From the NCBI GenBank assembly GCA_030039755.1, contig JASHUY010000233.1, positions 1 to 64,000 of the forward strand: a stretch of DNA of 64,000 nucleotides. The letters run 5' to 3'. Positions 36,037 through 46,227 of this stretch are shown piece by piece. Under the pieces are notes generated by a model. That model was given only the letters and a program-made list of their open reading frames with translations, was not told the DNA's origin and made no database searches. Position 1 is the stretch's first letter. Every line of letters starts with the position of its first letter. The translations under genes and the position numbers were made by a program. This DNA is from Acidimicrobiales bacterium. Lineage in GTDB: Bacteria; Actinomycetota; Acidimicrobiia; Acidimicrobiales; RAAP-2.

Positions 36037-36663
36037 CTACGGAGCGAGAAGGTCGTGGATCGCGTCGCGAAGGAGCGGGGCGAGCTCCTCCGACCCGGGG
36101 TCCAGGGCATCGCGTCCGATGAAGAGCACACTGAAGATGGCACCGAGTGAGGAGCACATGCGCACGCGATCGCGAAGGGGGAGCGAGGGATCCGACAGGA
36201 TCTGAACCAGGCGCACCTGGAGATCTTCGTGCTGCGCGTCGTGCTCCTCACGGTGAAGCCGCTCGAGGACCGCCTGGTTCCGCTCGTGCATCAGGAACAG
36301 AGGGCGCTGCGCCACCATCTCGTCGAGCAACGACGAAAGAAGGGTCTCCCACATCTCGAGCGTGACCACACGCTGCTCGCGCAATTGCTCCAAGGCCTCC
36401 ACGCCCAATTGGTGCATGCGCATGTGCAGCGCCATGAGGATGTCTTCCTTGGAACGGTAGTGGTAGTAGATCGCAGCCTTGGTGAAACCGAGCCGGTCTG
36501 CGATCTCCTGCAGCGTCGTCGCGTCGAACCCTTTCTCCGTGAAGAGCTGCAGGGCCGTGTCGAGGATGCGGTCGCGAGTGGAGGTCGGTCGTGCCTCGCC
36601 ACGGGGCGGGGCCGACGAGTCCTCGCCCGCACCCGTCGCGCCGGCGGGACTCGATCGGCTCAT
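36037..36663 (-). CDS. TetR-family regulator
   Basis: RDRILDTALQLFTEKGFDATTLQEIADRLGFTKAAIYYHYRSKEDIL. Confidence 0.92.
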   Translation of the reverse strand: MSRSSPAGATGAGEDSSAPPRGEARPTSTRDRILDTALQLFTEKGFDATTLQEIADRLGFTKAAIYYHYRSKEDILMALHMRMHQLGVEALEQLREQRVVTLEMWETLLSSLLDEMVAQRPLFLMHERNQAVLERLHREEHDAQHEDLQVRLVQILSDPSLPLRDRVRMCSSLGAIFSVLFIGRDALDPGSEELAPLLRDAIHDLLAP

Positions 36664-36770
36664 CCCGGCGCCCTCCTCGCACTCGTGGGGCCACTTACTT
36701 GACAGCTAGTTAGGAACCTACTTACCATGTGGCCAGTGCAGCTTACTGGTTGGCTAGTCAGGTGAGGCGG

Positions 36771-37778
36771 ATGACGCGAGACATGATCGAAGTCGAGGCG
36801 CTGACCAAGCGGTACGGCGAAACCCGGGCCCTGGCGGGGGTGGACTTTTCGGTGGCGCCGGGAACCGTCCTCGGGCTCCTCGGCCCGAACGGCGCCGGCA
36901 AGACGACGGCGGTCCGGGTGCTGACGACGCTCGCACTGCCGGATTCGGGGCGGGCGGCGGTGGCCGGCATCGACGTCGTGCGCCACCCCGCCGAGGTTCG
37001 TCGCCGCATCGGGGTCGCCGCGCAGGACGCAACGCTTGATCGGCTCCTCACCGGACGCCAAAACCTCGTCCTCGTGGCGGAGCTCAGCGGGATCAGCGGC
37101 CGGCGCGCGAAGGCGAGGGCGAAGGAACTGCTGGAGCAGTTCGAGCTCTCCGACGCCGCCGACCGGGTCCTGAAGGGCTACTCGGGCGGGATGCGTCGCA
37201 GGCTCGATGTGGCGGCAAGCCTGGTCGCCCGACCGCCCGTGTTGTTCCTCGACGAGCCCACGACGGGCCTCGACCCGTCCAGCCGCCTGCGGGTGTGGGA
37301 GGCGGTGCGCCAGCTGCTCGCGGAGGGCATCACGGTGCTGCTCACCACCCAATACCTCGAGGAGGCGGACGAGCTGGCAGATCGGATCGTCGTCATCGAC
37401 CACGGGCGGGTCGTCGCCAACGGCACCCCTCTCGAGCTCAAGCACGCGAGCCGAAGCGCGCGGCTGGAGGTCACGCTGGCGAGCCCGCACTCCGAGGCCG
37501 CCTCGGCGATCGCTTCGCTCGTCAACGGGCCGGTGCGCGTCAGCGACGACGGGCGCGTTCTCGACGCGGGGGTCGATCCGGTGCCCGGCTTGGCGACGTC
37601 GGTCATCCGCGCGCTCGACGTGGCCGGGATCCTCGTCGACAACGTCGAGGTGCGCCAACCGTCGCTCGACGACGTCTTTTTCTCGCTGACCGGAGGTCAA
37701 CTCGAGGACGAGTTGCTCCCCGGGAGGCCGAAGTCCGGTGACGATGGGGACAAGGTGCTGGAAGGAGCGCGGTCATGA
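36771..37778 (+). CDS. ABC transporter ATP-binding protein (DrrA-like)
   Basis: GLLGPNGAGKTTAVRVL, YSGGMRRRLDVAASLVARPPVLFLDEPTTGLDP. Confidence 0.9.
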   Translation: MTRDMIEVEALTKRYGETRALAGVDFSVAPGTVLGLLGPNGAGKTTAVRVLTTLALPDSGRAAVAGIDVVRHPAEVRRRIGVAAQDATLDRLLTGRQNLVLVAELSGISGRRAKARAKELLEQFELSDAADRVLKGYSGGMRRRLDVAASLVARPPVLFLDEPTTGLDPSSRLRVWEAVRQLLAEGITVLLTTQYLEEADELADRIVVIDHGRVVANGTPLELKHASRSARLEVTLASPHSEAASAIASLVNGPVRVSDDGRVLDAGVDPVPGLATSVIRALDVAGILVDNVEVRQPSLDDVFFSLTGGQLEDELLPGRPKSGDDGDKVLEGARS

Positions 37779-38629
37779 CGGTCACCACGGAAGCTCCGCC
37801 GTTCGTCACGACGCCGCTCTCGGAGCGGAGCTCCGCCACCAGCCGGCGGATCCGTGACGTCTGGGCGATGACCCGCAGGAACCTCGTGCACATCTCGCGC
37901 GAACCCATGCAGCTATCCGACGTCACCCTTCAGCCCGTGCTGTTCACCGTGTTGTTCGTGTACATCTTCGGCGGCGGCATCCCCATCCCGAACGGGAGCT
38001 ACAAGGACTTCGTTCTCGCGGGCCTGCTCGCTCTGAACCTGGTCACGTCGACCATGGGCACCGCCGTGGGACTTGGCACCGACATCCACGAGGGCATGAT
38101 CGACCGCTTCCGGGCGTTGCCGATGTGGCGCGCGTCGGTTCTCGTGGGGCGCTCTTTCGCCGACCTCACCACCTCGTGCATCTGCGCGCTCATCGTCGGG
38201 GTGACGGGTCTCGTGGTCGGATGGCGACCTGACGCAGGCGTGGCGTCGATCGTCGGCGGCTTCGCGCTGGTGCTGTTCTTCGCCTACTCCCTCACCTGGA
38301 TCGCGATGTGCGTGGGGCTCAAGAGCAAGAGCCCGGAATCCGCGGCCTCGTTCGGGTTCATCGTGCTCTTCCCGCTGGCGTTCGTCTCCAACGCGATGGT
38401 TCCGACGCAGCACATGCCGATCTGGCTCAGAGACGTCGCCGACTGGAACCCGGTGAGCGCGGTCACCGCGGCTGCCCGGCACCTCTGGGGGAACCCCAAC
38501 CCGTCCGCGGCCATCAACGCGTGGCCGATGCAGCACCCGGTTCTGGCGGCAGCTGCGTGGTCGACGTTCATTCTGGCGGTGGCCGCGCCATTGGCCGCCT
38601 GGACGTTCCGGCGGCGCACGACCGAGTGA
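37775..38629 (+). CDS. ABC-2 type permease (DrrB-like)
   Basis: Overlaps the ATPase; TLQPVLFTVLFVYIFGGGI, EGMIDRFRALPMWRASVLVGR, ABC-2 membrane pattern. Confidence 0.88.
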   Translation: MTVTTEAPPFVTTPLSERSSATSRRIRDVWAMTRRNLVHISREPMQLSDVTLQPVLFTVLFVYIFGGGIPIPNGSYKDFVLAGLLALNLVTSTMGTAVGLGTDIHEGMIDRFRALPMWRASVLVGRSFADLTTSCICALIVGVTGLVVGWRPDAGVASIVGGFALVLFFAYSLTWIAMCVGLKSKSPESAASFGFIVLFPLAFVSNAMVPTQHMPIWLRDVADWNPVSAVTAAARHLWGNPNPSAAINAWPMQHPVLAAAAWSTFILAVAAPLAAWTFRRRTTE

Positions 38630-38675
38630 CCGGGGGCGCCCCTGCCGCCCACCGAGCGGCAGCGGGCCTCCGCCG

Positions 38676-39419
38676 TCAGGCCCCGAGGGTGGAGCCGAAG
38701 AAGTGCTCCGTGGCCTTCCAGTGGCGTTCGGCGGCGGCTTCGTCGTAGCTCGGGTTGTCGGGGACCGCGAAGCCATGGTGCGCCTGGTAGGTCTCGATGG
38801 TGTGCACCACCCCCGCCTCGGTCAGTGACTTCTCGAGGAGCTCCTTCTGCTCGTCTGAGAACGACTGGTCCTCGATCGCCCCCGCGACGTAGACCGCGGC
38901 GTCGATGTCGCGGGCCTTGTGGTGAGGGCTGTCGGGGTCGTCGGAATTGGCGAGGTTCCCGCCGTGGAAGGAAGCCGCAGCGGCGATGGCCGTGCCGAGG
39001 TTCGCTGCGGCCAGGAGCGAGAGCCGGCCGCCCATGCAGTAGCCGGTCGTGCCGACGCCACCCTGCTTCTTCTCGGGAAGCGATTCGAGGTAATCCACGA
39101 AGCTGCGGGCATCGCGTACCGCCAAGTCGACCGTGTAGCTCCGGATCATGTTCATGAGCTTCTCGGCGTTGTCCTTTGTGGAGAACGCCGTGCGCATGTC
39201 CAGGGGGCCATAGGGCCCGTTGCGGTAGTAGAAGTCCGGCACGAGGACCACATAGCCGAGATCCGACAGTCGCGCACCCATCTCCCGCATGGTGTCCCGC
39301 ATCCCTCCGGCGTCGGGAAACATGATCACCGCCGGCCAGGGGCCACCTCCAGCGGGAACACTGAGCGAGGCGGGGCAGGACCCGTCTGCTGCCTGGATCT
39401 CCACAGAGCGTTGCGTCAT
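38676..39419 (-). CDS. Dienelactone hydrolase family protein
   Basis: WPAVIMFPDAGGMRDTMREMGARLSDLGYVVLVPDFYYR, GTTGYCMGGRLSLLAAA. Confidence 0.9.
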   Translation of the reverse strand: MTQRSVEIQAADGSCPASLSVPAGGGPWPAVIMFPDAGGMRDTMREMGARLSDLGYVVLVPDFYYRNGPYGPLDMRTAFSTKDNAEKLMNMIRSYTVDLAVRDARSFVDYLESLPEKKQGGVGTTGYCMGGRLSLLAAANLGTAIAAAASFHGGNLANSDDPDSPHHKARDIDAAVYVAGAIEDQSFSDEQKELLEKSLTEAGVVHTIETYQAHHGFAVPDNPSYDEAAAERHWKATEHFFGSTLGA

Positions 39420-40028
39420 GGTGGTTCCCTCCCTCGTGGTAGCGGTGCGCGGACCCTATCGACCGGAGCGGCTCCCGAGCCAGGCGGGGGAGGGCGGTCA
39501 CGCGAGCTCCGGCCGCAGGTGCGAGCTGGGTACAGGCACACCGTGGCACTCCGCCGCCGCGGCGGGCCCCTACCGGACCCCTCGTCGCGCACACCGGCCC
39601 GGCGGCTCCTGCCGCTTCTTTCCGTGGCGCATCATGACATCGCACTATCTGATGCAGTGATGCAGAGCGGTCCACACCAGAACCCTCGAGCCGCTGCGCC
39701 GTTTGGCTCCCTCTTGTGCCTCAGTTGGCCTGATCTTGGGCTGCCCCCGGTTCGATTTAAACGGGGGTTGACGAAGAGTCGGACGGACCAGCGCTGTCCG
39801 GCGCGGAAGGAACCAGGGCACGATTTCCAGGTGGCGGCCGCATCTGCGGGGTGGCAGCCGGCGCGGAAGGGGCGGAACCCGCCGTGTCGGCGCGTGCTCA
39901 GGACGTTGCCTGGGTGGCGCGCGCCGCTGGACGGGTGCCGGAGCGGGCCCGGGACGTAACGGGCCGTCACCGGCCCCAGGCGCAGGGACGGCGGGAACCG
40001 CTGACCGCACGGGCGGACGAACCCCCCC

Positions 40029-43000
40029 GTGAACCGCATGAACGGAGTCCGTTTGCGAGTCCCCAGGCTCCTTCTCGCGTCGTGGGTGATCGTCGGAACG
40101 TCCGTCGCAGCCCTCGTGCTGACCGGCGAGGTCGCTGGCGCCGATGCGCCCACAGGCACCTCGATCACCGCAACGGTGACGCAGACATCGACGAATACCG
40201 GCAGACAAGTCGTGACCCTCGAAGGCACGTGGAGGTTCACAGGAGAGAGGTGTGCATCCGGCGGCAGCACCGGCCGCGGCGAGCCGAGCTCTCGCACAGG
40301 TGTCGGCTGGTCGGTGAACTGGTGGGGGATAGGAACGTCGTCAACGGGGCCGTCCCCCTTCTTCGACCTCTACACAGCGACCTTGGTGACAACGGCCAAC
40401 TCCAACGGGAGGGGGGCAACGAAGTTCACCGGCACGATCAGTGAAGTGGAGAACGACCTGAGGATCGGGTCCACCTCCACATTCTTCTACGAAGGGCCCA
40501 ATCTGGACGGGTACACCACAAACAAGAACGCAGCGACATGCACGGACACAGGCGACAGCTCGACGGGGCCATGGAAAGCGGAAGCGACCTATCCCAGTGC
40601 GACAAAGATCCCGGCCTCGGTTTGCGTGAACTTCTACGATCTTCACGAATTCTCTTCGGGCACATTCACACTGACGCACAACACCGACAGCACCGTGCAG
40701 CGCGACGGCGGTCGCAACTTCGACAGAGCGGAGGACTGCTTCGTCGTCAAGGCGACGCCGACGCTCGATACGACAGCTGGCACGGGCGTCATGTTCGGAT
40801 CCTCGATAGCGGATACGGCGAATCTCAGCGGGGGGAGCACGCCCAGCGGGACGTTGACCTTCACCCTCTACAAGACAACGTGCACCACGAAGGTCGCGGC
40901 GTTCACGACACACGGTGTGGCGGTGAGCGGGGACGGCACGTACCGGTCGCCGTCCTACGATCCGACGTCAATCGGCACGTACCTCTGGGCGGTCAGCTAC
41001 TCGGGCAACGCCACCAACAACGCCGTGACAAGTCTCTGCGGCGCGTCGCACGAAGAAGTCACCGTGGCCGCGGTCACAGCGCCGGTCACGACCACCCCGT
41101 CGGTCACCGGCACCGTCACCTTGGGCTCGAGCTCCAACAAGGTCCACGACACAGTCAGCGTGGCCGGCAAGGCGGGCGCCTCCGCGCCGACAGGCACCGT
41201 CACACTCCTTGAGTGCTTCAGCCCCGGCTCTACCGCCGCGGCCACGTGCGGCCCGACCGGCGCCACCAGCACCGAGCAGAAGACCCTCGCCCCGCAGACA
41301 TCGGGCGGACCGGTGCCCCACTCGACGGCCGAGACGACAACATTCACACTCGACGCGGCCGGGGAGTACTGCTTCGGGGCGGTCTTCACCCCGTCGGCGG
41401 GCACAACGAACTACACGAGCTCCCACGACAACACGGCGTCGACAACGGCCGTGGTCACAGGGGAGTGCCTCACCGTGGCCGCGGTCACAGCGCCGGTCAC
41501 TCCGGCTTCGGCCCCTCCGCCTCCGCCACCACCCCCGACTCCGCCGCCGCCGACCCCGCCACCCCCGACCCCCCCGCCCCCACCGCCCCCGACTCCGCCG
41601 ACCCCCCCGCCGCCGACTCCGCCGACCCCACCGCCACCGACTCCGCCGACCCCACCGCCCCCGACTCCGCCGACCCCACAACCGACTCCCCCGCCACCGA
41701 CCCCGCCGCCGTCACCGACTCCGCCAGTGGTCCCGGCGCTCTCCAGCGTGGCCGCGCCGTCATCCGGGGTCGCAGGGTTGGAGGGCAGGTTCGGCGACAC
41801 GCTCACGGTGACGGGAGGCAACGGCAGGGCGACGGGGACGGTGACGTTCGCCTTGTACACAGCCGATTGCAGGACCGTCGAGCTCGGGCCGAGCTCGAGC
41901 GTCGAGTTGGCAGGCACAGGCTCGGCTCCGACCGCCGGCTACGTGACCACGTGGGTACCTCCCGCACCCGGCACCTACTACTGGAAGGTGACCTACAGCG
42001 GCGACGCGGCGTACAAGGCCGCGATCGACGACGCCGGGTGCAACGTTCGAGCCGAGTCGGTCGTGATCGGCGCGCCACCGCCGCCCACGAAGAAATCGTT
42101 GCCGGTGACGAACCCCGACTTCATCGTCGCAATGAGTGACGCGCCCGGCGACGGGCTCCCGGTCCCGGCGGGGGCGACCACGTCCTACACGATCTCGGTT
42201 CGGAACGCGGGTACCGCGAGCGGATACACCGTGGTCTCCGACGCGCTCCCTTCGGACTTGACCCTGACGGCGCCCGAGCCCCACTGCGCGGGAGCCACCG
42301 CAGCGGACCGCTGTCGCGTCTCGGTCGAAGGGAATGCGGTCGTCCTCAACGCGTACCTCCCCGTCGGACATGCGGTCGACATGGTCGTGGCTGCGGTGGT
42401 CTCTCCCGCTGACCGGAGGAGCGTCGTCAACACTGCGGTCGTCGTGTCGGGCCTGTGCACGACCTGCCGGGCCACGACCGTCAACGCCGTGATCGCGCTG
42501 GGCGCCCACGAGCGCTCCACCCCGCCGGACGGGCCGACGGTGCCGCCCGGCACACGGGTCGGGTACGACGTCGTCCTGTCCGACGGTGGGAGCGGGCCCG
42601 CCTCGGCGGTTCGCGTCGCCGACGTCTTCCCGCTCGGGACCGGCTACGTACCGGGCTCCGGATCCTGTGCAGGAGACGGCGGCTGCTCGGTGTCCGGCAA
42701 CGGCTCGAGCGTGACGTGGACCGGCGTCACCGTTCCCCCGCACGGGACCGTCACCCTCAGGTTCGCGCTCACGGTGAGCGCGATCGACCGGTCCGGCGAG
42801 CGGATCTCCGATGTCGCGGTGTTCACCAACGAGGGCACGCCCGGCTGCACGTCACCGACGTGTCGTACGAACACGGTGACCGTCGCAGTAGGTGCGGTTC
42901 CCGCGCTCCATCTCAGCCGTTCGCTCATCTCTCCCGGACAGATGACGATCGCCACGGGTGTCGGCTGCCCCGCAGGAGCAGCGGTCCGACTCGAGGTCGA

Positions 43001-43292
43001 CGGGAAGGTCGTAGGGCTCACGCGCGCAGACCCCAGTGGCTCCTTCACGATGTCGATCAGCCCGCCGAACCAGCTGCCGGGAGAGGAGACGGTGACCGCC
43101 ACGTGCGGCTCCGTCCGCATGCATTCGACGCTGTCGATCGTGGACAATGCGAAGGCGTCGTCGCCTGCGGGTAGCGCAGGGGTTTTCGCGGTGTTCGTGC
43201 TCCTCGGCGGTTTCCTCGTGAAGGGGCAGTTCCCGAACGCTGCAGCAGCTCGACGCCGTCGCAAGAAGCGTCCGAAGGGGAGCGGGAAATGA
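40029..43292 (+). CDS. Large secreted/surface protein with Ig-like repeats, proline-rich linker, DUF11-like repeats and C-terminal TM
   Basis: N-terminal signal segment; repeated GTVTLxxC / YxWxVxYSGxA units; PPPTPPPPTPP stretch; AGxxxxYxIxVxNxGxA units; C-terminal hydrophobic segment followed by RRRRKKRPKG. Confidence 0.8.
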   Translation: MNRMNGVRLRVPRLLLASWVIVGTSVAALVLTGEVAGADAPTGTSITATVTQTSTNTGRQVVTLEGTWRFTGERCASGGSTGRGEPSSRTGVGWSVNWWGIGTSSTGPSPFFDLYTATLVTTANSNGRGATKFTGTISEVENDLRIGSTSTFFYEGPNLDGYTTNKNAATCTDTGDSSTGPWKAEATYPSATKIPASVCVNFYDLHEFSSGTFTLTHNTDSTVQRDGGRNFDRAEDCFVVKATPTLDTTAGTGVMFGSSIADTANLSGGSTPSGTLTFTLYKTTCTTKVAAFTTHGVAVSGDGTYRSPSYDPTSIGTYLWAVSYSGNATNNAVTSLCGASHEEVTVAAVTAPVTTTPSVTGTVTLGSSSNKVHDTVSVAGKAGASAPTGTVTLLECFSPGSTAAATCGPTGATSTEQKTLAPQTSGGPVPHSTAETTTFTLDAAGEYCFGAVFTPSAGTTNYTSSHDNTASTTAVVTGECLTVAAVTAPVTPASAPPPPPPPPTPPPPTPPPPTPPPPPPPTPPTPPPPTPPTPPPPTPPTPPPPTPPTPQPTPPPPTPPPSPTPPVVPALSSVAAPSSGVAGLEGRFGDTLTVTGGNGRATGTVTFALYTADCRTVELGPSSSVELAGTGSAPTAGYVTTWVPPAPGTYYWKVTYSGDAAYKAAIDDAGCNVRAESVVIGAPPPPTKKSLPVTNPDFIVAMSDAPGDGLPVPAGATTSYTISVRNAGTASGYTVVSDALPSDLTLTAPEPHCAGATAADRCRVSVEGNAVVLNAYLPVGHAVDMVVAAVVSPADRRSVVNTAVVVSGLCTTCRATTVNAVIALGAHERSTPPDGPTVPPGTRVGYDVVLSDGGSGPASAVRVADVFPLGTGYVPGSGSCAGDGGCSVSGNGSSVTWTGVTVPPHGTVTLRFALTVSAIDRSGERISDVAVFTNEGTPGCTSPTCRTNTVTVAVGAVPALHLSRSLISPGQMTIATGVGCPAGAAVRLEVDGKVVGLTRADPSGSFTMSISPPNQLPGEETVTATCGSVRMHSTLSIVDNAKASSPAGSAGVFAVFVLLGGFLVKGQFPNAAAARRRRKKRPKGSGK
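41508..41730 (+). repeat. Proline/threonine-rich low-complexity repeat within the surface-protein gene
   Basis: Repeated CCGCCGACCCC/CCACCGACTCC units encoding PPPTPPTPPPPTPP. Confidence 0.9.
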
Positions 43293-43318
43293 TGGCATGT
43301 GACCCGGTAAAGGGTGAA

Positions 43319-44284
43319 CTATCGGCCGAGAGGGAAGACGCCGAAGATGGTCTCCTCCCCGATCCGACCCTTGACGGTGACCGTCTGTGGGGCCTCGAAG
43401 GTGAAGGGCCCGCGCGCCGCCGCCCGAATCGCGTCGATGGCGAGGATCGAGGCGCGACCGTCGCGCCCGGCGAGCGCAGAGACCCGGAAGCCGAGGTTCA
43501 CCGCGTCCCCGATGGCCATCACCACTGCACCGGGCATGAGGCGCAGCACGACGGTGCCGATCACCACCCCCCATCCCATGCGCAACGGGGAGCCGTCCTC
43601 GTAGCGGAGCTCGAGGTCGCGGACCCACTCCTGCACGCGTTGCGAGGCGTCCACGACGAAGGCCAGCGCGTGGTGGACCGCGTCGGGGTCGCTGTCGACC
43701 TCCCAACTCGCGAAGAACGCGTCGCCGACGTAATCGATGAGCGTGCCCCTGTGTGCACGGAGGAGCTCCCGGAGGTTGCGGTAGAGCCGGTCGACGTCGC
43801 GAGCGAGCACGGTCTGGTCGGCCTGCTCGGACACGGTCGAATAGTTGATGAGGTCGCCCATCACCATCGCCATCGTGAGCGGCGCCTCGATCGACATGGT
43901 CGCACGGGAGCCGCCGGGCGCGGCCGCGCGCGGCGCCACGCTCTCGCTGTGGAACTCGACGACGTGCCCGCCCACCTGGATCCGGTCCCCGTCGTTCAAG
44001 GGGACCGCGACGGCGCGCTCGATGCGAACGCCGTTCACCCTCGTCCCATTGCTGGACGTGTCGACGACCACCGCTCGGGACGTGTCCGGGTCGACTCTGA
44101 CCTCGAGGTGGTTGCGCGACACTTCGAGGTCGTCGGTCACGAGGATCCGCCGGGAATCTTCGACGCCGGCACACTCACGCCCCACGAAGACGCGGTCGAC
44201 GAGAGGCACCGGGACCGCGTGTGCTCCGCCAGGGTCGAGGACCAGGTACCCGATGGCGCCGGTTCCGTCCCGCTCCGCCTCCAT
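43319..44284 (-). CDS. FHA domain plus adenylate/guanylate cyclase-type catalytic domain protein
   Basis: VSRNHLEVRVDPDTSRAVVVDTSSNGTRVNG (FHA); MVMGDLINYSTVSEQ...YVGDAFFASWE...VVIGTVVLRLMPGAVVMAIGDAVNLGFRVSALA (cyclase). Confidence 0.87.
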   Translation of the reverse strand: MEAERDGTGAIGYLVLDPGGAHAVPVPLVDRVFVGRECAGVEDSRRILVTDDLEVSRNHLEVRVDPDTSRAVVVDTSSNGTRVNGVRIERAVAVPLNDGDRIQVGGHVVEFHSESVAPRAAAPGGSRATMSIEAPLTMAMVMGDLINYSTVSEQADQTVLARDVDRLYRNLRELLRAHRGTLIDYVGDAFFASWEVDSDPDAVHHALAFVVDASQRVQEWVRDLELRYEDGSPLRMGWGVVIGTVVLRLMPGAVVMAIGDAVNLGFRVSALAGRDGRASILAIDAIRAAARGPFTFEAPQTVTVKGRIGEETIFGVFPLGR

Positions 44285-44337
44285 CGCGGAGATCGTAGAT
44301 CGAGCCCCTCAGCTCTTCGCTCGACGGGTGGCAGGAG

Positions 44338-46227
44338 ATGACCGGGCCGCCCACCGGGTGGGCAGGCGCCGCCGAGGACCGGGGGCGCCTGCTCGAACTG
44401 GTGCTCCCCGGCTACGAGGTCTTCGCAGAGCTCGGCCGCGGGGCCTACGGCGCCGTCTTCGCCGGGCGTCACCGACAGCTCGACAGGGACGTCGCGATCA
44501 AGCAGCTCCTCCTCGGGCACGCGAACAACGAGGCCGTTCGTGCCCGCTTCCGCGCCGAGGCGCAGGTGCTCGCTGCGATCTCGCACCCCCACGTCGTGCC
44601 GATCTACGACTACGTCGAGAGCGAAGACGTCTGTGTGCTCGTGATGGAGCGTCTGAACGGCGGGACCGTGTGGCGACGTTTCGTCGAGCAGGGGTTCAGC
44701 CAACCCACGTCGTGCGCCGTCGCCCTCGTGGCGTGCTCCGGGCTCCACGGCGCACACGCCCACGGCGTCCTGCATCGGGACATGAAGCCGGAGAACGTCC
44801 TCTTCGGCTCGGACGGCAGCCTCAAGGTGACCGACTTCGGGCTGGCAAAGGTCCTCAGCTCCGAAGACACCCTGGCGTCCCCGGAAGGCGAGCTCCTCGG
44901 GACGCCTGCGTACATGGCGCCCGAACAGGCTTCGGGCGCCCAGATCGGACCGGCGACGGACGTGTACGCGGCCGGCGTGATGCTCTACGAGATGCTGTCA
45001 GGGCAGCTGCCGTACCCAGAAGAAGGCGGGCCGCTCGCGATCGTGCTGAGACATTTGAACGAGGAGCCGACCCCTCTCGTGCAGGTCGCGCCGCACGTCC
45101 CGAAGGAGCTCGCGGACGTGGTGATGCGCGCGCTCGGGCGCTCACCCGGGGACCGCTTCGGCTCCGCCGAGGATTTCGGCGTGGCCATCGCCGACGCCGC
45201 GTCGAGGGCGTGGGGGTCCCGGTGGCTGGACGGGCTGACCGTCTCGTTGCGCGAGCCCGGCCCCATCCTCGACACCGCCCGCCGAGGGGGTGAGGTGCGC
45301 GTGACGCACAGCGACGTCGGCATGGTGCGGCCGGCCGTCGATCTCCACGTCGCAGGTGTGGCTGGCGGCCTGGTGTTGGACGACATGCTGCCGCTTCGCC
45401 GCGCGCCGGTGGAGATCCCTTCGTTTCCGACCCGGCTCGCCTGGGCTGCGAGCATTCTCGCAGTCCTCGCTGCGGTGTTCGGCCTGCTCGGCATCGGCTC
45501 GTCCATACCGCACACGTCCAAAGGGGCGGTGACCGTCGCCGGGCGGGATCCCGCCGCCGGAACCGTGGACGTCGATCTCGGGAAGACCATTCGTGTCGTA
45601 GTACGCAGGTCCCCGGCGGGAACCGGGACGCCCACCTCCGCAGCGCTCGACCTCTCCCTCGGGGGTGTCACGATCGTGCACTCGACGGCGTCGACCGTGA
45701 GCGGCAGCACGACCGGGACCGTCGCCGTGCTCGATGCGAGCGCGGGCCGTTACGTGGTGGGCGGGATGCTGGACGCAAGCTTGGCGTTGACGGGGCCGCG
45801 TGGCACTGTGCACGACGACTTCGAAGTGCATGCGACCCGTTCGCCCTTCGCCACGCTCGTCGGCGCCGCGTGCATCATCCTCCTTCTCGTGGTTGTTGCG
45901 TACGCCGAGTCCCTGCTTCGGGGGCTCCGGCGGGGACGGCGGCGCGAGACCCGCCAAGCAATCGCCGGAACGTCCGTGGTCGGGGCGGTCGGAGGTTTGA
46001 CCTTCGCCCTCTGGGGGTGGATGCTCGGCGCCAGCGTGCCCACCTTCCCGGGACTGCTCGTTCCGGTCGTCGTGGGCGCCGCCGCCGGGCTCGTGGCGGC
46101 GCTCGCGGCGCGGCGTGCAGGGGACCGGGCGCGAGCGAAGCGTCAGGCCAACCGCCTGGTCCTCGTGGCCAAACGCAGGTCGGCGCCGGCGCAGTCGCAG
46201 CCCGTAGCGGTGAGGACGACCAGTTGA
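44338..46227 (+). CDS. Serine/threonine protein kinase with membrane-spanning C-terminal region
   Basis: FAELGRGAYGAVFAGRH, VAIK, HGVLHRDMKPENVLF, VTDFGLAK, GTPAYMAPEQASG; hydrophobic segments after residue ~370. Confidence 0.92.
   Translation: MTGPPTGWAGAAEDRGRLLELVLPGYEVFAELGRGAYGAVFAGRHRQLDRDVAIKQLLLGHANNEAVRARFRAEAQVLAAISHPHVVPIYDYVESEDVCVLVMERLNGGTVWRRFVEQGFSQPTSCAVALVACSGLHGAHAHGVLHRDMKPENVLFGSDGSLKVTDFGLAKVLSSEDTLASPEGELLGTPAYMAPEQASGAQIGPATDVYAAGVMLYEMLSGQLPYPEEGGPLAIVLRHLNEEPTPLVQVAPHVPKELADVVMRALGRSPGDRFGSAEDFGVAIADAASRAWGSRWLDGLTVSLREPGPILDTARRGGEVRVTHSDVGMVRPAVDLHVAGVAGGLVLDDMLPLRRAPVEIPSFPTRLAWAASILAVLAAVFGLLGIGSSIPHTSKGAVTVAGRDPAAGTVDVDLGKTIRVVVRRSPAGTGTPTSAALDLSLGGVTIVHSTASTVSGSTTGTVAVLDASAGRYVVGGMLDASLALTGPRGTVHDDFEVHATRSPFATLVGAACIILLLVVVAYAESLLRGLRRGRRRETRQAIAGTSVVGAVGGLTFALWGWMLGASVPTFPGLLVPVVVGAAAGLVAALAARRAGDRARAKRQANRLVLVAKRRSAPAQSQPVAVRTTS

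Noticed and set aside
39632-40297. 221-aa minus ORF in the gap before the surface-protein gene
   Set aside because: Overlaps the surface-protein start, atypical composition, no RBS or recognisable motif; treated as intergenic.
41508-41730. CRISPR or intergenic repeat array
   Set aside because: Lies in frame inside a long CDS and encodes a PPT-rich linker.
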